A stretch of DNA of 64,000 bases from Ascaris suum (lineage: Eukaryota; Nematoda; Chromadorea; Rhabditida; Ascarididae). Positions within the stretch are counted from its first letter, which is position 1; each line of letters opens with the position of its first letter. The notes below the pieces were generated by a model. The model was given only the letters and a program-made list of their open reading frames with translations. It did no database searches and was not told where the DNA came from. The stretch spans positions 15,120,868 through 15,184,867 of the forward strand of contig CM024168.1 of NCBI GenBank assembly GCA_013433145.1, in the 5' to 3' direction. A program made the position numbers and the translations under genes. This document shows positions 52,366 to 63,821 of the stretch, in pieces.

Positions 52366-52578
52366 TTATGGCACGATGAAGGGTACAGAATAAGAATGAT
52401 TTGAAGCGTTGCATTCTTCAGAGGAAATGAATTTTTTAAAGTTCGCAAACGACATCAGTATAGTATTAAAAAATTCTTTGTTGATGACGACATAACGCAT
52501 TGCTCCAACAGGATGAACCGTCTTCAGCAGCGCATCGTTCAATTCATCGAGGGAGTGCCGTTGGCGGAAATTTGCATA
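52366..52578 (-). CDS. Long open exon, possible C-terminal exon
   Basis: Minus strand, acceptor CCAACTTTTTTTCTGTAG, then 70 codons to TAA, unusual length for this DNA. It contains [19 protein letters not shown] and, near the end, two overlapping sequons in EECNASNHS, fitting an extracellular domain. Weak donors (GTACCC, GTGCCA) lie just before the stop, so it may be terminal or spliced there. Phase 0 at the start. The other frames stop early. Confidence 0.5.
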   Translation of the reverse strand, partial: YANFRQRHSLDELNDALLKTVHPVGAMRYVVINKEFFNTILMSFANFKKFISSEECNASNHSYSVPFIVP

Positions 52579-53577
52579 CTACAGAAAAAAAGTTGGATAT
52601 TCCAACGAACGAAATGAAATAATAAGTGGTCGTTCCCAAACGCATGACTTTCCTCTTTTTTTGTAATTACAGGTTGCAGTAGAACTGGGGAAACAGAATA
52701 TGAACATTCATTTATAGTGCTTTCTTTGTGTTCGATATGCAAACAGGATTGTATGACCGCAAATACGGTATTCTCAAGAATAAAGCCCCAGGGCTATTAG
52801 CATTTGAAAATTATTAGGTAAAGATTAACTGAACGGGAAGTTTATTAGTTTCAGGGAAGGAACGCTTTTCTTTGGCCTCGAAAACAAGGAGAAGTCCATG
52901 ATCGTCATTACGACATCCTATAGAGTAAACTCCCGGAGCTATTAGCATCCAACCTTGTAAGGTATACATCTACTCAATGAAATGTTTTTATAGCTGAGTG
53001 AGAGGGATATTTTTTTTCGCTGGGGACTTTCGGCTTGGGAACGCTATTGTTTGAGAGGCGATTAAGTGACAAGAAATTTTCATTCCATGAACATGTGATG
53101 CAATAAATTCATAACACTAAAACTTCCTATCACACCATTTCACAAGCATCGAAACTTTTTCTCATTTGTGTTTGAAAGATGAATGCCTATTAAACAGAAC
53201 AATAACGTGGAAATGACTTTTACTGTGAGGTCAATGCTTCTATCATAGCAAAGTTAATTAACTGTAGTTTGACCTAAAATGCAAATAAGCGCAGGTGCGG
53301 GGTAGAAGGAGGGGGGACGGTGGGAGGAAAGATGGCGTGGGGACCGGGAGGAGTCGAGTGAATGGAGCCGAAGATAACGTGACTCCCAAGAAACAAAGGC
53401 TTTTTAACAACTTAGACCTTCGTTTGAAAGAATCATAGACCGAAAACGATACTGCAGATCGACTGCATCTTTCGAACGCCACATACTTTCTTAAGCGCAT
53501 TTCATCACTTTTTTCTTCGATGATGGTTCAGCTAAGAACTTGGTAGCAGCCGCTTCTGTACCGTTAGAAGTGAAAAC

Positions 53578-53689
53578 GGTAAGCGAGTGGAATTTCATAT
53601 GCAGTAACGACGTGAACTGGTGCTGGTGCTGAATTGATAATAAAGTGGTGCATCGATATCGAAACATCGATGACGGAGGGATCGGCCAC
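53578..53689 (-). CDS. Candidate exon, two open readings
   Basis: Minus strand, good acceptor ATTTATTTTCTTAG. In phase 0 it reads VADPSVIDVSISMHHFIINS... for 37 codons to a GTTTTC donor. Starting after one base it reads WPIPPSSMFRYRC... for 65 codons to a stop at 53491. Both look acceptable and the reading cannot be fixed here. It lies 309 bp beyond the stop of the previous minus-strand gene. Confidence 0.42.
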
Positions 53690-53997
53690 CTAAGAAAATA
53701 AATACAATTCACAATACACATAATTTAAAAAGGAAAATAAAACGAGGTGATAAAAGAGAATAATTTGCTAACAAAATGCAACGTTTCTCCTATTAGATGT
53801 GCATTCAATCGAACATCCAAAAGAAAAATAAAACATGCGACAACCATAGGACGGTACATACGCCCTATGTTCAAAAATCACATCATTATTCTTTAGAAAT
53901 TGGCCCTTTTGTCGTTGGTTGTCGAAATTGATATGTAATTTGTCGTGAGCAGCCGCCTAACCGATTGAGCAATTCGTTAAGCTAATTGCTATTCTCT

Positions 53998-54095
53998 TTA
54001 GTTGTTGTTGACGGCATTCACATTGCGCGACGACGATGGCATCAACATCATTTGCATAAGATTAACGCCTCCAGTTGGAAGGCCTTCCAGATTCT
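53998..54095 (-). CDS. Terminal exon, Met/Ser/Asn-rich C-terminus
   Basis: Perfect minus-strand acceptor GCAAAAAATTTCAG, then 31 codons to TAA: NLEGLPTGGVNLMQMM, then a Ser-rich piece and a run of Asn at the very end. It starts after two bases, exactly fitting the exon at 54547-54742 (G plus AG gives Glu). AATAAT, a weak poly(A) variant, lies about 110 bp after the stop. This is among the clearest exons. The sequence has no recognised domain; low-complexity ends like this are common in regulatory proteins. Confidence 0.6.
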
Positions 54096-54546
54096 CTGAA
54101 ATTTTTTGCAATGTCTTTGATCTTTTAAACGAATCGAATTTTTCAACGGCTTATTTCGTTAGGGAATGACCATTTTTGAAAATTATATGAGACTTCTATA
54201 GACCTTTCAATATTCCCATTGAGGCTAAATAGTTGCAACGAAAACGGTTTTACGAACATAAAATAAATAAATGAAAATCAACGCGAATATTTCATAGGAA
54301 TTTCTGAAGTGGAAATCTTTGCATAAATTATTTATCAACTTTTTATTGTTGGCAAAAAAAAAATCTCATGCAGCTAAAAAAATTTCACTAAACAACATTT
54401 CGTTGAAGGCAGCCTCTTAATGCCATCATAAACACCTTATCATGCACTTCTTTCATGTTTTAGTTCTATAGCGATGATGCAATGCGATATGAAGAATATA
54501 GAAATGAGGTAAGCATTTCTGATGCGTCAGCATATTTCCGCAATAC

Positions 54547-54742
54547 CTGCACGTTTTCCTCCACTTGTTGACCATATGGCTTTTCCCGAGGGTGAAAGCT
54601 CGTAAACATTCTGCATAATGCCGTTTCGTTTGATAGCAAATTTATTGAACTTGTGATTATAAATGCCTGCAAATGTTGTGAAGCCAACTCTACGAAATGC
54701 GCTAAATGAAACTCGAAAGTATGTTTGTCCACAATTCTTGCT
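54547..54742 (-). CDS. Exon, 65 codons
   Basis: Minus strand, acceptor TTTTCAACTTAAG, donor CAG|GTATTG. The frame begins SKNCGQTYFRVSFSAFRRVG and includes VYELSPSGKAIWSTSGGK. It ends in phase 1 and joins the terminal exon at 53998 without a stop. A second frame is open from an inner TTTGCAG (54667-54669) and ends in phase 0. I prefer the first because it gives one uninterrupted chain to a natural stop. Confidence 0.52.
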
Positions 54743-55452
54743 CTTAAGTTGAAAATTTTGGTGATTTTCAATTTTTTTTTTTCGGGAATTACTCTTTGGA
54801 AGAGTTGAAGATTTTTTACAAATGTGGGAAAAGGTGGTGTGGACTAGATGAAGAGTCAATGGACACTTCCTTAAAAGCAGCCAAGATATGGTCGCGGGAG
54901 TTGCAGTGCAGTATTCTATCATGTAACCCTTCTCCACAGATTATTTATTTCATCTTCTCTTGGATTTAGAAATTTTTTCCCTCTTGAGTTGTTTCTTGAA
55001 AATGTGAGTATGATTTTCGCATCATATATCGCAAAGCGGCAGGTAATTTTGAAAAATTAGCGCTGCATATTCTTTGCAGTTAATGAGATCCCTATCGATT
55101 GTACGAGTAAAAGTAGAGATTCATTGGAGAGTGGGGAATCGAGTTATGTTATAAACCTTCGATTCCTTTAGCATTCCCATTTTAAGATGTGATGAACACT
55201 AAACTATCTGTGGTCTCCTAGAGGAAGTTTTGCGGCGTTTCATGACAACTATGAAGTTATACTGTCGAAAGATTGCTCGAATAACAAGAAGCCCTCACTA
55301 TGTCCGATAAAAAGTGGCACACGAATCATATTTCGAGCGCGCTAACTGGAAATTCATAGCGGTTACTTTTATGTTGTCACTTTTGGTGTTGACATATTTC
55401 CTATCATTCTTGAAAGAAACCTATGATGGCCTGTTAGTACTTCGATACTCAC

Positions 55453-55537
55453 GTCGGTGAGGTTGGAATATCCCTTAAAAGGATATCGAGGTTTATAGCA
55501 TACCGACAATCGATAAGAAATTATCGTTAAGTTGGAG
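55453..55537 (-). CDS. Exon or 21-bp microexon
   Basis: Perfect GTGAGT donor on the minus strand. From the acceptor GGAAATTATCAG the frame gives 28 codons (SNLTIISYRLSVCYKPRYPF...) starting after one base. An inner TTTTAAG acceptor leaves only GYSNLTD (55453-55473), phase 0 at both ends, which alone fits the exon at 56133-56282. Two sequons (NLT twice) suggest an extracellular or luminal segment. Confidence 0.45.
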
Positions 55538-56132
55538 CTGATAATTTCCATGCATCATTCTCAAAAGTTGTGCAATACTGAATTATTGACGAGATGAGGA
55601 AATCGAAAGTAAGGTGCTTATAGAGGAAGAATAGAATCAAATTTTCGCAATCCGAAGAAAAGAGCAAATTTTGCAATATTGCCTTAATGTGAAAGGGGTC
55701 AACGATGAATTTCCAAACGACAACTAACACAACAGGTGAATTACTCTGGGTGACCGCTACGTATAATCAAAGCCTTTCATGGAGTTTGGCATAAGTAAAT
55801 TTTATCCATTCATATTTAGTTACGAATGAAAGTTTAAGGTACCATGCCTCCGAGCACTTTTTTTTGGAGGCGTATTGATGCGTTTGTCATGAGTATTCTA
55901 TGAACGAAAAGAACCACGCCCCGAAATGTGGTTTTACTACTGTCCCATTCAATTATTGAAAAATTTCAAAATATGATGTAAGTGAAAATGTTGCCTCCAA
56001 AATAAGCAAAAGCATTCAGAGTGAACTTTGGTGAAAATGCTGCATGAAAATCAGCAGCGGAGAATATCCTCAGTTTAGCTCCTCCTATATATTGGCTTCA
56101 ACGATTTAAACCGCTTGCATCGAAAATCATAC

Positions 56133-56282
56133 GTTGGTGGACATGAATTCTCTCCATCCAGAAAAGTTTCTCTCCATCAATCTCCGGCCAAATCTCATTG
56201 CCCAGTAATTAGGCATGCTGCCGAAGATCGTTTTTTGTACATAGTAAAGTTCAGAATCAGTAACGAACTTTCCAGAAATGAC
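56133..56282 (-). CDS. Exon, 50 codons
   Basis: Minus strand, acceptor GTTCAGAAAATTTAG, donor AAC|GTATGA, phase 0 at both ends. The peptide (VISGKFVTDSELYYVQKTIF... then NYWAMRFGRRLMERNFSGW) is aromatic and basic with no low complexity, typical of a folded domain. The other frames contain stops. Family not recognised. Confidence 0.52.
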
Positions 56283-56520
56283 CTAAATTTTCTGAACTGC
56301 AAAATGATGAGCGCTGCTTTGATGAAAAAAGGTGCCGAGAAAGTTGAAGTTTCGCGTCACCAACTGATTTTTTTTTTTTTTTTTGATAGCGAGGTCTTTG
56401 ACTATTTTTAAGTTTCTTTGCTGTCCGATTGGCGTTCATTTGCTGATAAATGCGCAATTAGTGACGATCCTTCGCAGATGTAATTGTGAGGAGAAGTAGG
56501 AATGGAGGGTGGGGGAGAGT

Positions 56521-56540
56521 GGGGGGGGGGGGGGGGGGGG
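56521..56540. repeat. Poly-G tract, G20
   Basis: Twenty consecutive G residues inside a longer G/A-rich stretch (about 56495-56570). Confidence 0.95.
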
Positions 56541-59196
56541 AGGGTGAAGGGAGGGAGAGGAGAGGAGATGGACTAGCCTAAGATTCCTCACATTCGGTTC
56601 TAATCTGCAATGCTTCTACAAATTCGGTCCTTTCACAGTGCACATATTCTTTTCTCATGCGAATTGCATTTCACGTGCAAAAAAAGGGAAAACAAGAAAG
56701 ATTTCGTAGTTTTTGAAATTGAAGAAAGAATGAAGTATGTACCGTCCTACTGATAGAAAGAAAGAAAAAAAAAAGAAACTCTATTCGATAGTATATAAAC
56801 TATATTTTCAACTAACCCACTTACCAGAAGCGCTCTTGTTAAGAATACACGATATCAGCATTGCAATTGCAATACAGAGATTAACTCTGTAAACGTCATC
56901 AATGCAAATAAAAGCATTCGAGCGGTTAGTACATGCTAAAGGATTTGTTTGCATCGTTGAATCGCTCCATTGATAAGTGTTAATTCAAAAACGAAATCAT
57001 ATCAAGATGCATGCATAAGCTTGAGCATTTTCAAACATATCACAGTGCTACAAGCAGTTTTATATTCAATGAGGGTATTCAATTGTTAAGGTTTTAATCC
57101 CGAAAATATCGTCCCTCCGATTTTCTTGACAACAACGATTTTTCCGCAATATTTGTGTTATCGCAATAAAAGTCACTCGTAATTGATCAAAATCTAAAAT
57201 CTACGATGAAGCGACATTGCTGATGAGTTCGGCTCAAAAAAAAAAAATCGTTGAAACATTGTTCATCACCATTACAAGCTTCATGGATAGATGTGCAAGG
57301 CATTCTTTCTCACAAAAAAAAAAAAAAAATAATACAAGCATGCCAAACAAATATTATTTATACCAAAGAGGTGGTGGACGATTGTTTTTCAATAAGAACT
57401 TTTGAAATATAACAGTGCAATCACTTGCTGTGAATTTCGATGAAAGTATGAAAACGTTCTACTGAGCACTGAAAGAGATTGTTCTCAGTTATTAATAATG
57501 CAAACATTTGTTTTAAGTATTCAGCTTTATTACGCTTAACAAATATTGCGATGTTTCAACGACCAGGAGTGCAAAATATGCTCAATTTAAATGTTGGTTA
57601 GTGCAAATTCTCAAAATGAACAGATATTTCTTATTCTATCAAATATAAGCAACAGAACAGTTTCTTTATTCCCCACTATGAAATATTAACCATTGGTTAC
57701 GTTTATGTACGACGCCACACCAACATAATGGTTTAATCACTTTTAAGCTATCCACTATGCACAATAAACCCGGCGGCAGCATCGCGATCACAGCTATCGT
57801 GTTTTATAAATTGTAATTGACCGCTAATTGCGTACTAATTGCGTAACGGCCATTATGTTTCTCAGTGAGGAGCAGTATTCGTCAAAAAGTACCCGAGAAG
57901 CGCTCTATGATGAAATCTAGAGACAAAGATGGGAATCTCGCTTTCATAATGAAACTAATTGCTTTTTTTCCAACGAAACAATGAATTATTCGAAGTGCGT
58001 TTTAACGAGTTCAGTAACAATAAACGGGGTTACTATAAAATGGAACGTACTCTTTTTTCGTTGATGTACATCGGTTGTTTAGAAATTATGCAAAAGTGAA
58101 ACAAACAAGCAAGCGATATCAGGGCGATATGTGCTTTTTACAATTCAAGCAATTAGTCTATCTTGTTCTACGATGATAGAAAAACCTGACGGAAAAGCGT
58201 TCCAGAAGACCTGACGCTAAATGAGCTTTTCTATGCATTCATTCGATCAACCGCTTTCATAGGCTGCTGATAAATATTTAAATATAACCGGTCCAATCAT
58301 TTATACAAATATGCAACAAACGAATGATCTTTTTGTGGCTTAAAATGTGCAAAAAGCAAATACACTTCCAAAATCTTTGAATGACTATTACTTCTACTCA
58401 AAACGATGGAGCTATCTGGAAGAGGATATAGGGAGATAATCGAGGATATCAAATTTGATAACTTTAGCTTCATTGTTCCCGAAGTGAAATTGCCAGAGGA
58501 ACAGAAATAGTGCATATAGACACATAGACAAACTCGACGTTTGCCATATTATGTTGTGCAAACTCATACCAAACTGTTTTTCAAGCTAGTTAGCTGCTGT
58601 AAAAACCATCCATAAAAAACTGCTTTTGTCTACGCTCAAAAAACCTTAGCATAAAATTTGAGTAGGCTATTTGCGCAATCCTTGTTAAGTATTGATAATG
58701 GCAAATATGTGAAACAAAACTGATTCAGGAGGTTATGCTCATGTGTACATTTCGTTCACTATAGCTTTTGTATTCTCTGTGCTAAACTATTGGACACAAC
58801 AAAATATAAACATGCACACACAGACGCACATACATACACATACAAACATACTAATGCAACATGGTCGCGCATTTAAATGCTATCAAATCCAACGGAACTC
58901 TTACAACGAATAAGTTACTGACAATTGCACATATTCAACTGTTTCGAATTCCATCAGGAATTATGAGTGGTCGTTAGCGAACTAGCTGTTTCAACGCTGA
59001 GCTAGAAAATTTAAGTGCGAGAATCGTAATTCCCTGTACGCACACCACTCGAATAACTGCACTGTTCCATTCAATCCTTTATACGGTGGCAAAAATGATG
59101 TTTCATGCTTTTTGTCATCTGTAGCGTAAACATTTGCATGATAAGCACGGCAAATATCATTCGATATATTATTCATTAGTCATCGACCATACTCAC
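56541..59196. other. Probable intron of minus-strand gene
   Basis: AT-rich with A-runs and a CA/TACA-rich patch at 58810-58850. Apart from the short candidates at 58364-58415 and a frame at about 58991-59125 (minus, acceptor TTTACGCTACAG, reading DDKKHETSFLPPYKG), nothing is supported. Confidence 0.35.
58364..58415 (-). CDS. Candidate 52-bp exon
   Basis: Minus strand, pyrimidine-rich acceptor CCCTATATCCTCTTCCAG and donor GTATTT. The frame SSIVLSRSNSHSKILE is Ser-rich, starting after two bases and ending in phase 2. It does not fit the phase-0 chain on either side, so it may be alternative or spurious. Confidence 0.33.
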
Positions 59197-59323
59197 CAAA
59201 CGCTTTAGGTAACTACTGTTACCGAGCCAAATGTGGCAGATGATACCAATTGCTGGATGAGAGAGGTAGTTGAATGTAGTTTGCTTACCTAAGTTTGCAC
59301 ACCACTTCTCAGTGGAAACAGTC
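59197..59323 (-). CDS. Exon, 42 codons
   Basis: Minus strand, acceptor AATTCGTTTGCTCAG, perfect donor GTGAGT. The frame TVSTEKWCANLGKQTTFNYL... contains a hydrophobic middle (AIGIICHIWLG) and a sequon (NSS). It starts after one base and ends in phase 0. A perfect internal donor (GTAAGC) and a CTCTCATCCAG acceptor delimit a 36-bp in-frame segment that could be skipped without breaking the frame. Confidence 0.52.
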
Positions 59324-59611
59324 CTGAGCAAACGAATTAATCGAAATCTGACGCTGTACTTATTCATGTCGGATTTATTATCTCCATCTCAACGATTAAT
59401 AGGATGTCATTAGTGATGAAAGATGAGCGCATTTTGCACTCCTCGAGGTCGTGCTCAACTCGAAAGGCATGCATTTAGCACACACTAAGAAAGTGTCTAA
59501 GTGTGTGATGTGTGAGGACATTCTATGTGGATTAGTCGTTAACTGACGCTTGATGTGCTGTCTATTATATATGAAGGGCGCATTGTGTAGCGCCTGCTCT
59601 GCCATCTTTAC

Positions 59612-59719
59612 AGCTCATACCACATACCACCAACAAAACCAGCTTTCCAACGCCGTGCCGTATCCGCAGGTTTACCGCGCTGTGAACCCCGTCGCACTGA
59701 TGTACGCATCAAACATAAC
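59612..59719 (-). CDS. Exon with two alternative donors/frames
   Basis: Acceptor AATATTTATTTTCAG on the minus strand. In phase 0 it reads VMFDAYISATGFTA and ends at GTAAAC (exon 59676-59719). In another frame it runs 35 codons (LCLMRTSVRRGSQRG...) to GTAAAG. Both readings end in phase 2 and join the next exon at 59197-59323. The phase-0 reading also fits the 9-bp start exon at 61123. Confidence 0.45.
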
Positions 59720-61122
59720 CTGAAAATAAATATTTCTTTCCTTTTCATTTCATGCATGCAGAAAATTTTAAAAAAACATTTCCATATCCGGCTGCCATAT
59801 CTAAAGACCAGAAAAAAACCAGCGAGGATATTAAAAAATTGAAACGGAATATTTGAACTGAGAAGAGCTCTCTTATAAATGATACCTTCATAGATACAAT
59901 AGACTACCGAAGCACATGTGACATCTTTCAGAGCATCGTTATGACTTAAAGATTTGTCTACTTTATATTCATTCGGTGAAGAAATAGGTGACATCTTCTT
60001 GCGAAGAATATAAGCTGTGAAATTTATTGGCGAATATTTCAAGAGGTCATCAAGTAATGCAGCGATCCCTCAATTCATTTTTACGCTCATTTGACGCATT
60101 CGGTTCTCGTTAAATAAGCTAAATGTGGGACGGGAAAAAAAATTGATTGAAATGGTTACCTCCGACAATGGAGGTGTGCTCCCCACTTGTTTTTTCCCGC
60201 GTTTGTTGCCATAGACTATAACAAGTCACTCGATAAAACAAAATGCGTCAACGGGTCCTAGTCCCAATCTGCCCTCACACCCACTCTTCCCCACCCCCTC
60301 CCCCCCATCTCTATTCCCAAACCAAAATCTGCGCCAAGCAGTATTTTGCTGTCTACTGCTTGGATGTACCGAAAAATATTGACGGACGAAGCTCGTTAAT
60401 ATTATTTTCGAAATATTGCTGTTCTGTAACTCGCAGTGTCAGCTGCATCAAAAGACCGCTCAGTTCATATCATTTTCAGCGCCGAATCGCTCGAAAATTT
60501 CTTTATTACGTTTAAAGGACCCTGTCCCAATAACAGAAAAGGCAGTCAAACCGGTGCATCCCAAAAATAAAGCCGCTGCCTTCAATATTTTACAAAATTG
60601 GCCAAGATGCATATGCCCGAGAGCCATTGCAAATGATTTTTTGTTGTGATGGCACATAAAACCGATACGACAATGAAAATGAGCGGCAGCGTTCGTTCGG
60701 GAAAGATGCACATTTCACAGACTTTAAAAAAAGAGGATCACACATAAGGATTCATCACAAATGGAACAAGTTTCTCAGGTTTTGTTAGCAACTGTTTAAA
60801 AGGAAATTAATTGAAAATGCTGATGCAATAATAAGCAATAAATATATTAGAGAATTAGTTCTTGGACTGTAATAAATAATTCGATGAGGGTGATGTTCTT
60901 CTTCCATCTCAAATGTTTCCAACTTATCGTTTTATATCAAAGCAATTTTTAAGGCATCCATCAATGAATAACATTCATTCCGCAACTGTTCAAGAATTTG
61001 TAAAATCTTTTCAAATAAACAGTGCGATCACACATTATCCGGCTCAAAAAATTTGATCTTTTCTTTCTTTGCCTATTATGCAAATGAAAGCTCTATAGCA
61101 ACTGCTAGTCACATATACTTAC
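59720..61122. other. Probable first intron of minus-strand gene
   Basis: No supported exon. A plus-strand frame at 60243-60515 lies in C-rich DNA, and frames around 60416-60711 are open on both strands without splice sites. Confidence 0.35.
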
Positions 61123-61131
61123 TCTTAACAT
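61123..61131 (-). CDS. Possible trans-spliced start exon (ATG)
   Basis: On the minus strand a pyrimidine-rich acceptor (TTTGATTTACAATCTACAG) is followed directly by ATGTTAAGA and then a perfect GTAAGT donor. In nematodes a spliced-leader acceptor often lies only bases from the start codon. The site is 103 bp beyond the stop of the upstream gene, typical operon spacing with SL2-type trans-splicing. Nine coding bases is very short, so this is an inference. Confidence 0.35.
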
Positions 61132-61234
61132 CTGTAGATTGTAAATCAAAGAAAAAAAATAACATCCTCCTATAGATCTTTGCAAAGCTAGAAAACGAAG
61201 AAGGAAAAAGAGGCAAAAAAGCTGGAATTATTAA

Positions 61235-61387
61235 TTACCCGAAAGCCATGAGAACACAGAGGAAAGCACAAGCAGCGAAAACAACGATTGCCCAATCAGG
61301 GATATGATGACGTACTCGTGGTGCTGCATATGCTTCTTCGGCTCGTGAAAGGGTCTCTTCGAAACGTTCCAAAAGACGTTCAGTTAT
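61235..61387 (-). CDS. Terminal exon, tail-anchored membrane protein
   Basis: Minus strand, acceptor ATGAAAATTTCAG, then 50 codons to TAA. The peptide has a charged helical part (ERLLERFEETLSRAEEAYA), a basic turn (PRVRHH) and a hydrophobic stretch of about 18 residues (WAIVVFAACAFLCVLMAF) that ends one residue before the stop. That layout is a C-terminal tail anchor, placing the protein in ER, Golgi or mitochondrial outer membrane facing the cytosol. AATAAT follows the stop by 2 bp. Which tail-anchored family it is cannot be told from this exon. Confidence 0.72.
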   Translation of the reverse strand: MTERLLERFEETLSRAEEAYAAPRVRHHIPDWAIVVFAACAFLCVLMAFG

Positions 61388-61626
61388 CTGAAATTTTCAT
61401 TATTTATGCGCTCTGCAAAGTAGTATTGGTATGGGACGACGAGAAACTCCGAAAATCGAATGTTCGGCTAGTGACTCCAACTTTTACTGGAAGAATGATA
61501 TCACCCTTCGTTTGCGGCTTTTTTGCTTTTCGAAAGCCTCTTATCTCGCTGTTTTTTTGAAACTACGTAATTTAGGAAGAAACTTGAAGGCCCATCACCG
61601 GACTCCGTCTTATCCTTAATTTTTAC

Positions 61627-61685
61627 GGAAATATGACTCGCCGGATTCATCGCTACCCTTCTTTGCTTCCAAGCGATCATTACTG
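61627..61685 (-). CDS. Exon of upstream gene, hydrophilic linker
   Basis: Excellent acceptor GGATTTTTTTTTCAG and donor GTAAAA on the minus strand. The frame SNDRLEAKKGSDESGESYF is charged and flexible, starting after one base and ending in phase 1. A second frame is open. It does not join the terminal exon (phase 0) directly, so a small exon is missing between them or its end differs. Confidence 0.45.
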
Positions 61686-61874
61686 CTGAAAAAAAAATCC
61701 AGTCTTCGCACAACATGCGTGCAAACGCTCTCTCATTAAAAAAAAAACGAGATTACATAAACTATCGAATTCATTGTCCGGAGAGTGCGGATTTCAGCTG
61801 ACTGTGGAGCGGGCATATCGAAGGTGCGATATAGTTTGGGAATAGATTGAGTGAATGGTCGCTCAGGTGGAAAC

Positions 61875-61976
61875 CAAATTTGAAGAAGAACTGAATTTGA
61901 GCATAACTGGTGCGATATGGTAACTCAAGTTCGGCGCTTCCCCAGATTTGGTACTCTTTTGTGGCGGACAGTAATA
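61875..61976 (-). CDS. Candidate exon, 33 codons
   Basis: Minus strand, acceptor TTCTGTGATGATTACAG, donor GTTTCC (weak). The frame LLSATKEYQIWGSAELELPY... starts after two bases, matching the phase-1 end of the exon at 62075-62170. It is alternating and aromatic, beta-strand-like. Confidence 0.4.
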
Positions 61977-62074
61977 CTGTAATCATCACAGAATGAACTC
62001 GAGGATTTTAGGTTTTAGCATTAAAAAATTAGAGTTTATGTACAACTTTCAAGATTGCGCTCATCCATTCAAAC

Positions 62075-62170
62075 TATGACGCCTCAAAATCAGAACCACT
62101 TCGCCAATCTCCTCCCTCATTCTCTCCATCAGAAGGAAGTTTTTCGTGCCCGAGCGACAACACTCAGGGA
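62075..62170 (-). CDS. Exon, helical segment
   Basis: Minus strand, acceptor CCCCGATTTAACAG, donor GTTTGA. The frame contains NFLLMERMREEIGEVVLILR, a clear amphipathic helix, after PECC. It starts after two bases and ends in phase 1, in step with the exons at 63062 and 61875. The plus strand has a C/T-rich acceptor-like run here, which is a by-product of the opposite strand. Confidence 0.45.
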
Positions 62171-63061
62171 CTGTTAAATCGGGGATTTTTAACTGCCAGA
62201 AAAATATCAAAAATTTTGAATTATTGCGATTTCCTTCCATCGTGTAACAATTTTCTCATCATATAGGAAAGCTCTAAACTGAAATGCGCATTGAATTGTT
62301 CGACTGTGAATGAAGTGATAGAAAGAAAAACAAAGAAAGAAAAAAGCACTTGTGAAAACGATTTACCGCTTTCAATGGGTAACCATTTTCGAGGTTTTCA
62401 TTTTCGGCTTCGACGATCCTTCTCAATGAATCCACTCGAATTTTAATGGAAAATCCTCTTCTTCGGGATCTAATGCCTCAATCTTTTCGAGAACCAATGG
62501 TCCATATGAGGCAAAAATATACTAAAAGTACAACTTCGTTGGTAGCGTCATATTACATTTGGTGATCTATGCACCAATATTATAATGAAAAACAATGCTA
62601 TTCCAGAACTAACGAGTGATCTATGACGATGGGTGTTCTATTACGATGAGTTCTTATGATCACCATGAATGTTGCGATCTTCATTTTATGTAAGAAATTG
62701 TTTTGCTCACACTTATGGATCTTGATTTTGTTATCAGCCATATGTGGATTATGATCTCCCCATATTTTCGCACCCGTAGTTGAAGATATAAATAGCGTGC
62801 TGTCTTGCTTGCTAATCAATGTGTGTTACTAATCGTCGCGTGGTTCTCCTTGCTGTGGGGAGCGAGCTTCTCTACTACACCGAGATTCTTCGCACGTCAG
62901 AAATGGTTGCATGTTCAGAATTAAGTAGATAATAACTTTTACAATAACTTGAAACAATCGAAAGAAGGCGGTGAGCGTCATGAACTGCTATATCGACCGA
63001 CCCTATTTCTAGGGCTATTGTGAAGAACGCATTACGATTTGAGGAAATCAGAAAAGCTAAC

Positions 63062-63189
63062 GTTGAGATTGCGAAAACGATGAAATTTGCTTCTCCCTAG
63101 GGATGGCAATAACAATTTCAGCGATCCATTCGAGCATTGACGCTTCCACAAAAAGATTTTCTTGAATATTCGAATAGAAAATTTCGATG
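63062..63189 (-). CDS. Candidate exon, 42 codons
   Basis: Minus strand, donor GTTAGC. From an acceptor GAAATTGAACTAG the frame IEIFYSNIQENLFVEASMLE... and WIAEIVIAIPREK is helix-like. It ends in phase 1, matching the exon at 62075-62170. A second frame (KIFLWKRQCSNG...) is also open to the same donor. Confidence 0.42.
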
Positions 63190-63821
63190 CTAGTTCAATT
63201 TCAACGCTCGTCACAAAATCGCCTAGCTAATTTCTCATTTTCCGTTAACGACAATCTCTGATGCTATTAGTTTGGAGTGATTTATTATGAAATATCGATG
63301 CGAACAGCTCAATTCACTCTACGAAAAGGATGGAGAAAAAAATTTTTTTAAGTCGTTAAAAAAATTTTTGAAATGCCTAACTGAACTTTCCAACATGAAA
63401 TTCGAAGGGAAAAATTTGCAATCTCGCAATAAAAATTCCTCGCACTCAAAGATTTTCATGTTCTGACATATCTATTCATTTGTCTAATGGAATGCGTTAA
63501 AATGCTCGGAAGTGTATTGTTTAGCGATTTCGCATCCGATAAGTCATCAGTTCGAAAATTTGTCGTAATTTATGTGCAACGTGCTGAACTTTTTATAACC
63601 ACCTTTATACTTCATTCATCTCAATAAGACCTGAGTCCACGCTAATATTTTTTAATTATCGACTTCATCCTGAGTTCCGAAAATTTTCCCTCATAATCTA
63701 AAACAATTTCTATCACAATTATGATGAGCAAGTTGAAGTTAACAATTTAGATGAGCAAGAATCGCATGAGAATAAACGCATCAATCAAGATTTATCCTCA
63801 TCAACATTTAACCGCACTCAC

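Noticed and set aside
59480..59520. Short imperfect hairpin (CACACTAAGA...TCTAAGTGTG)
   Set aside because: Only about 10 bp of stem with a mismatch; no precursor-like structure, so not called as a microRNA.
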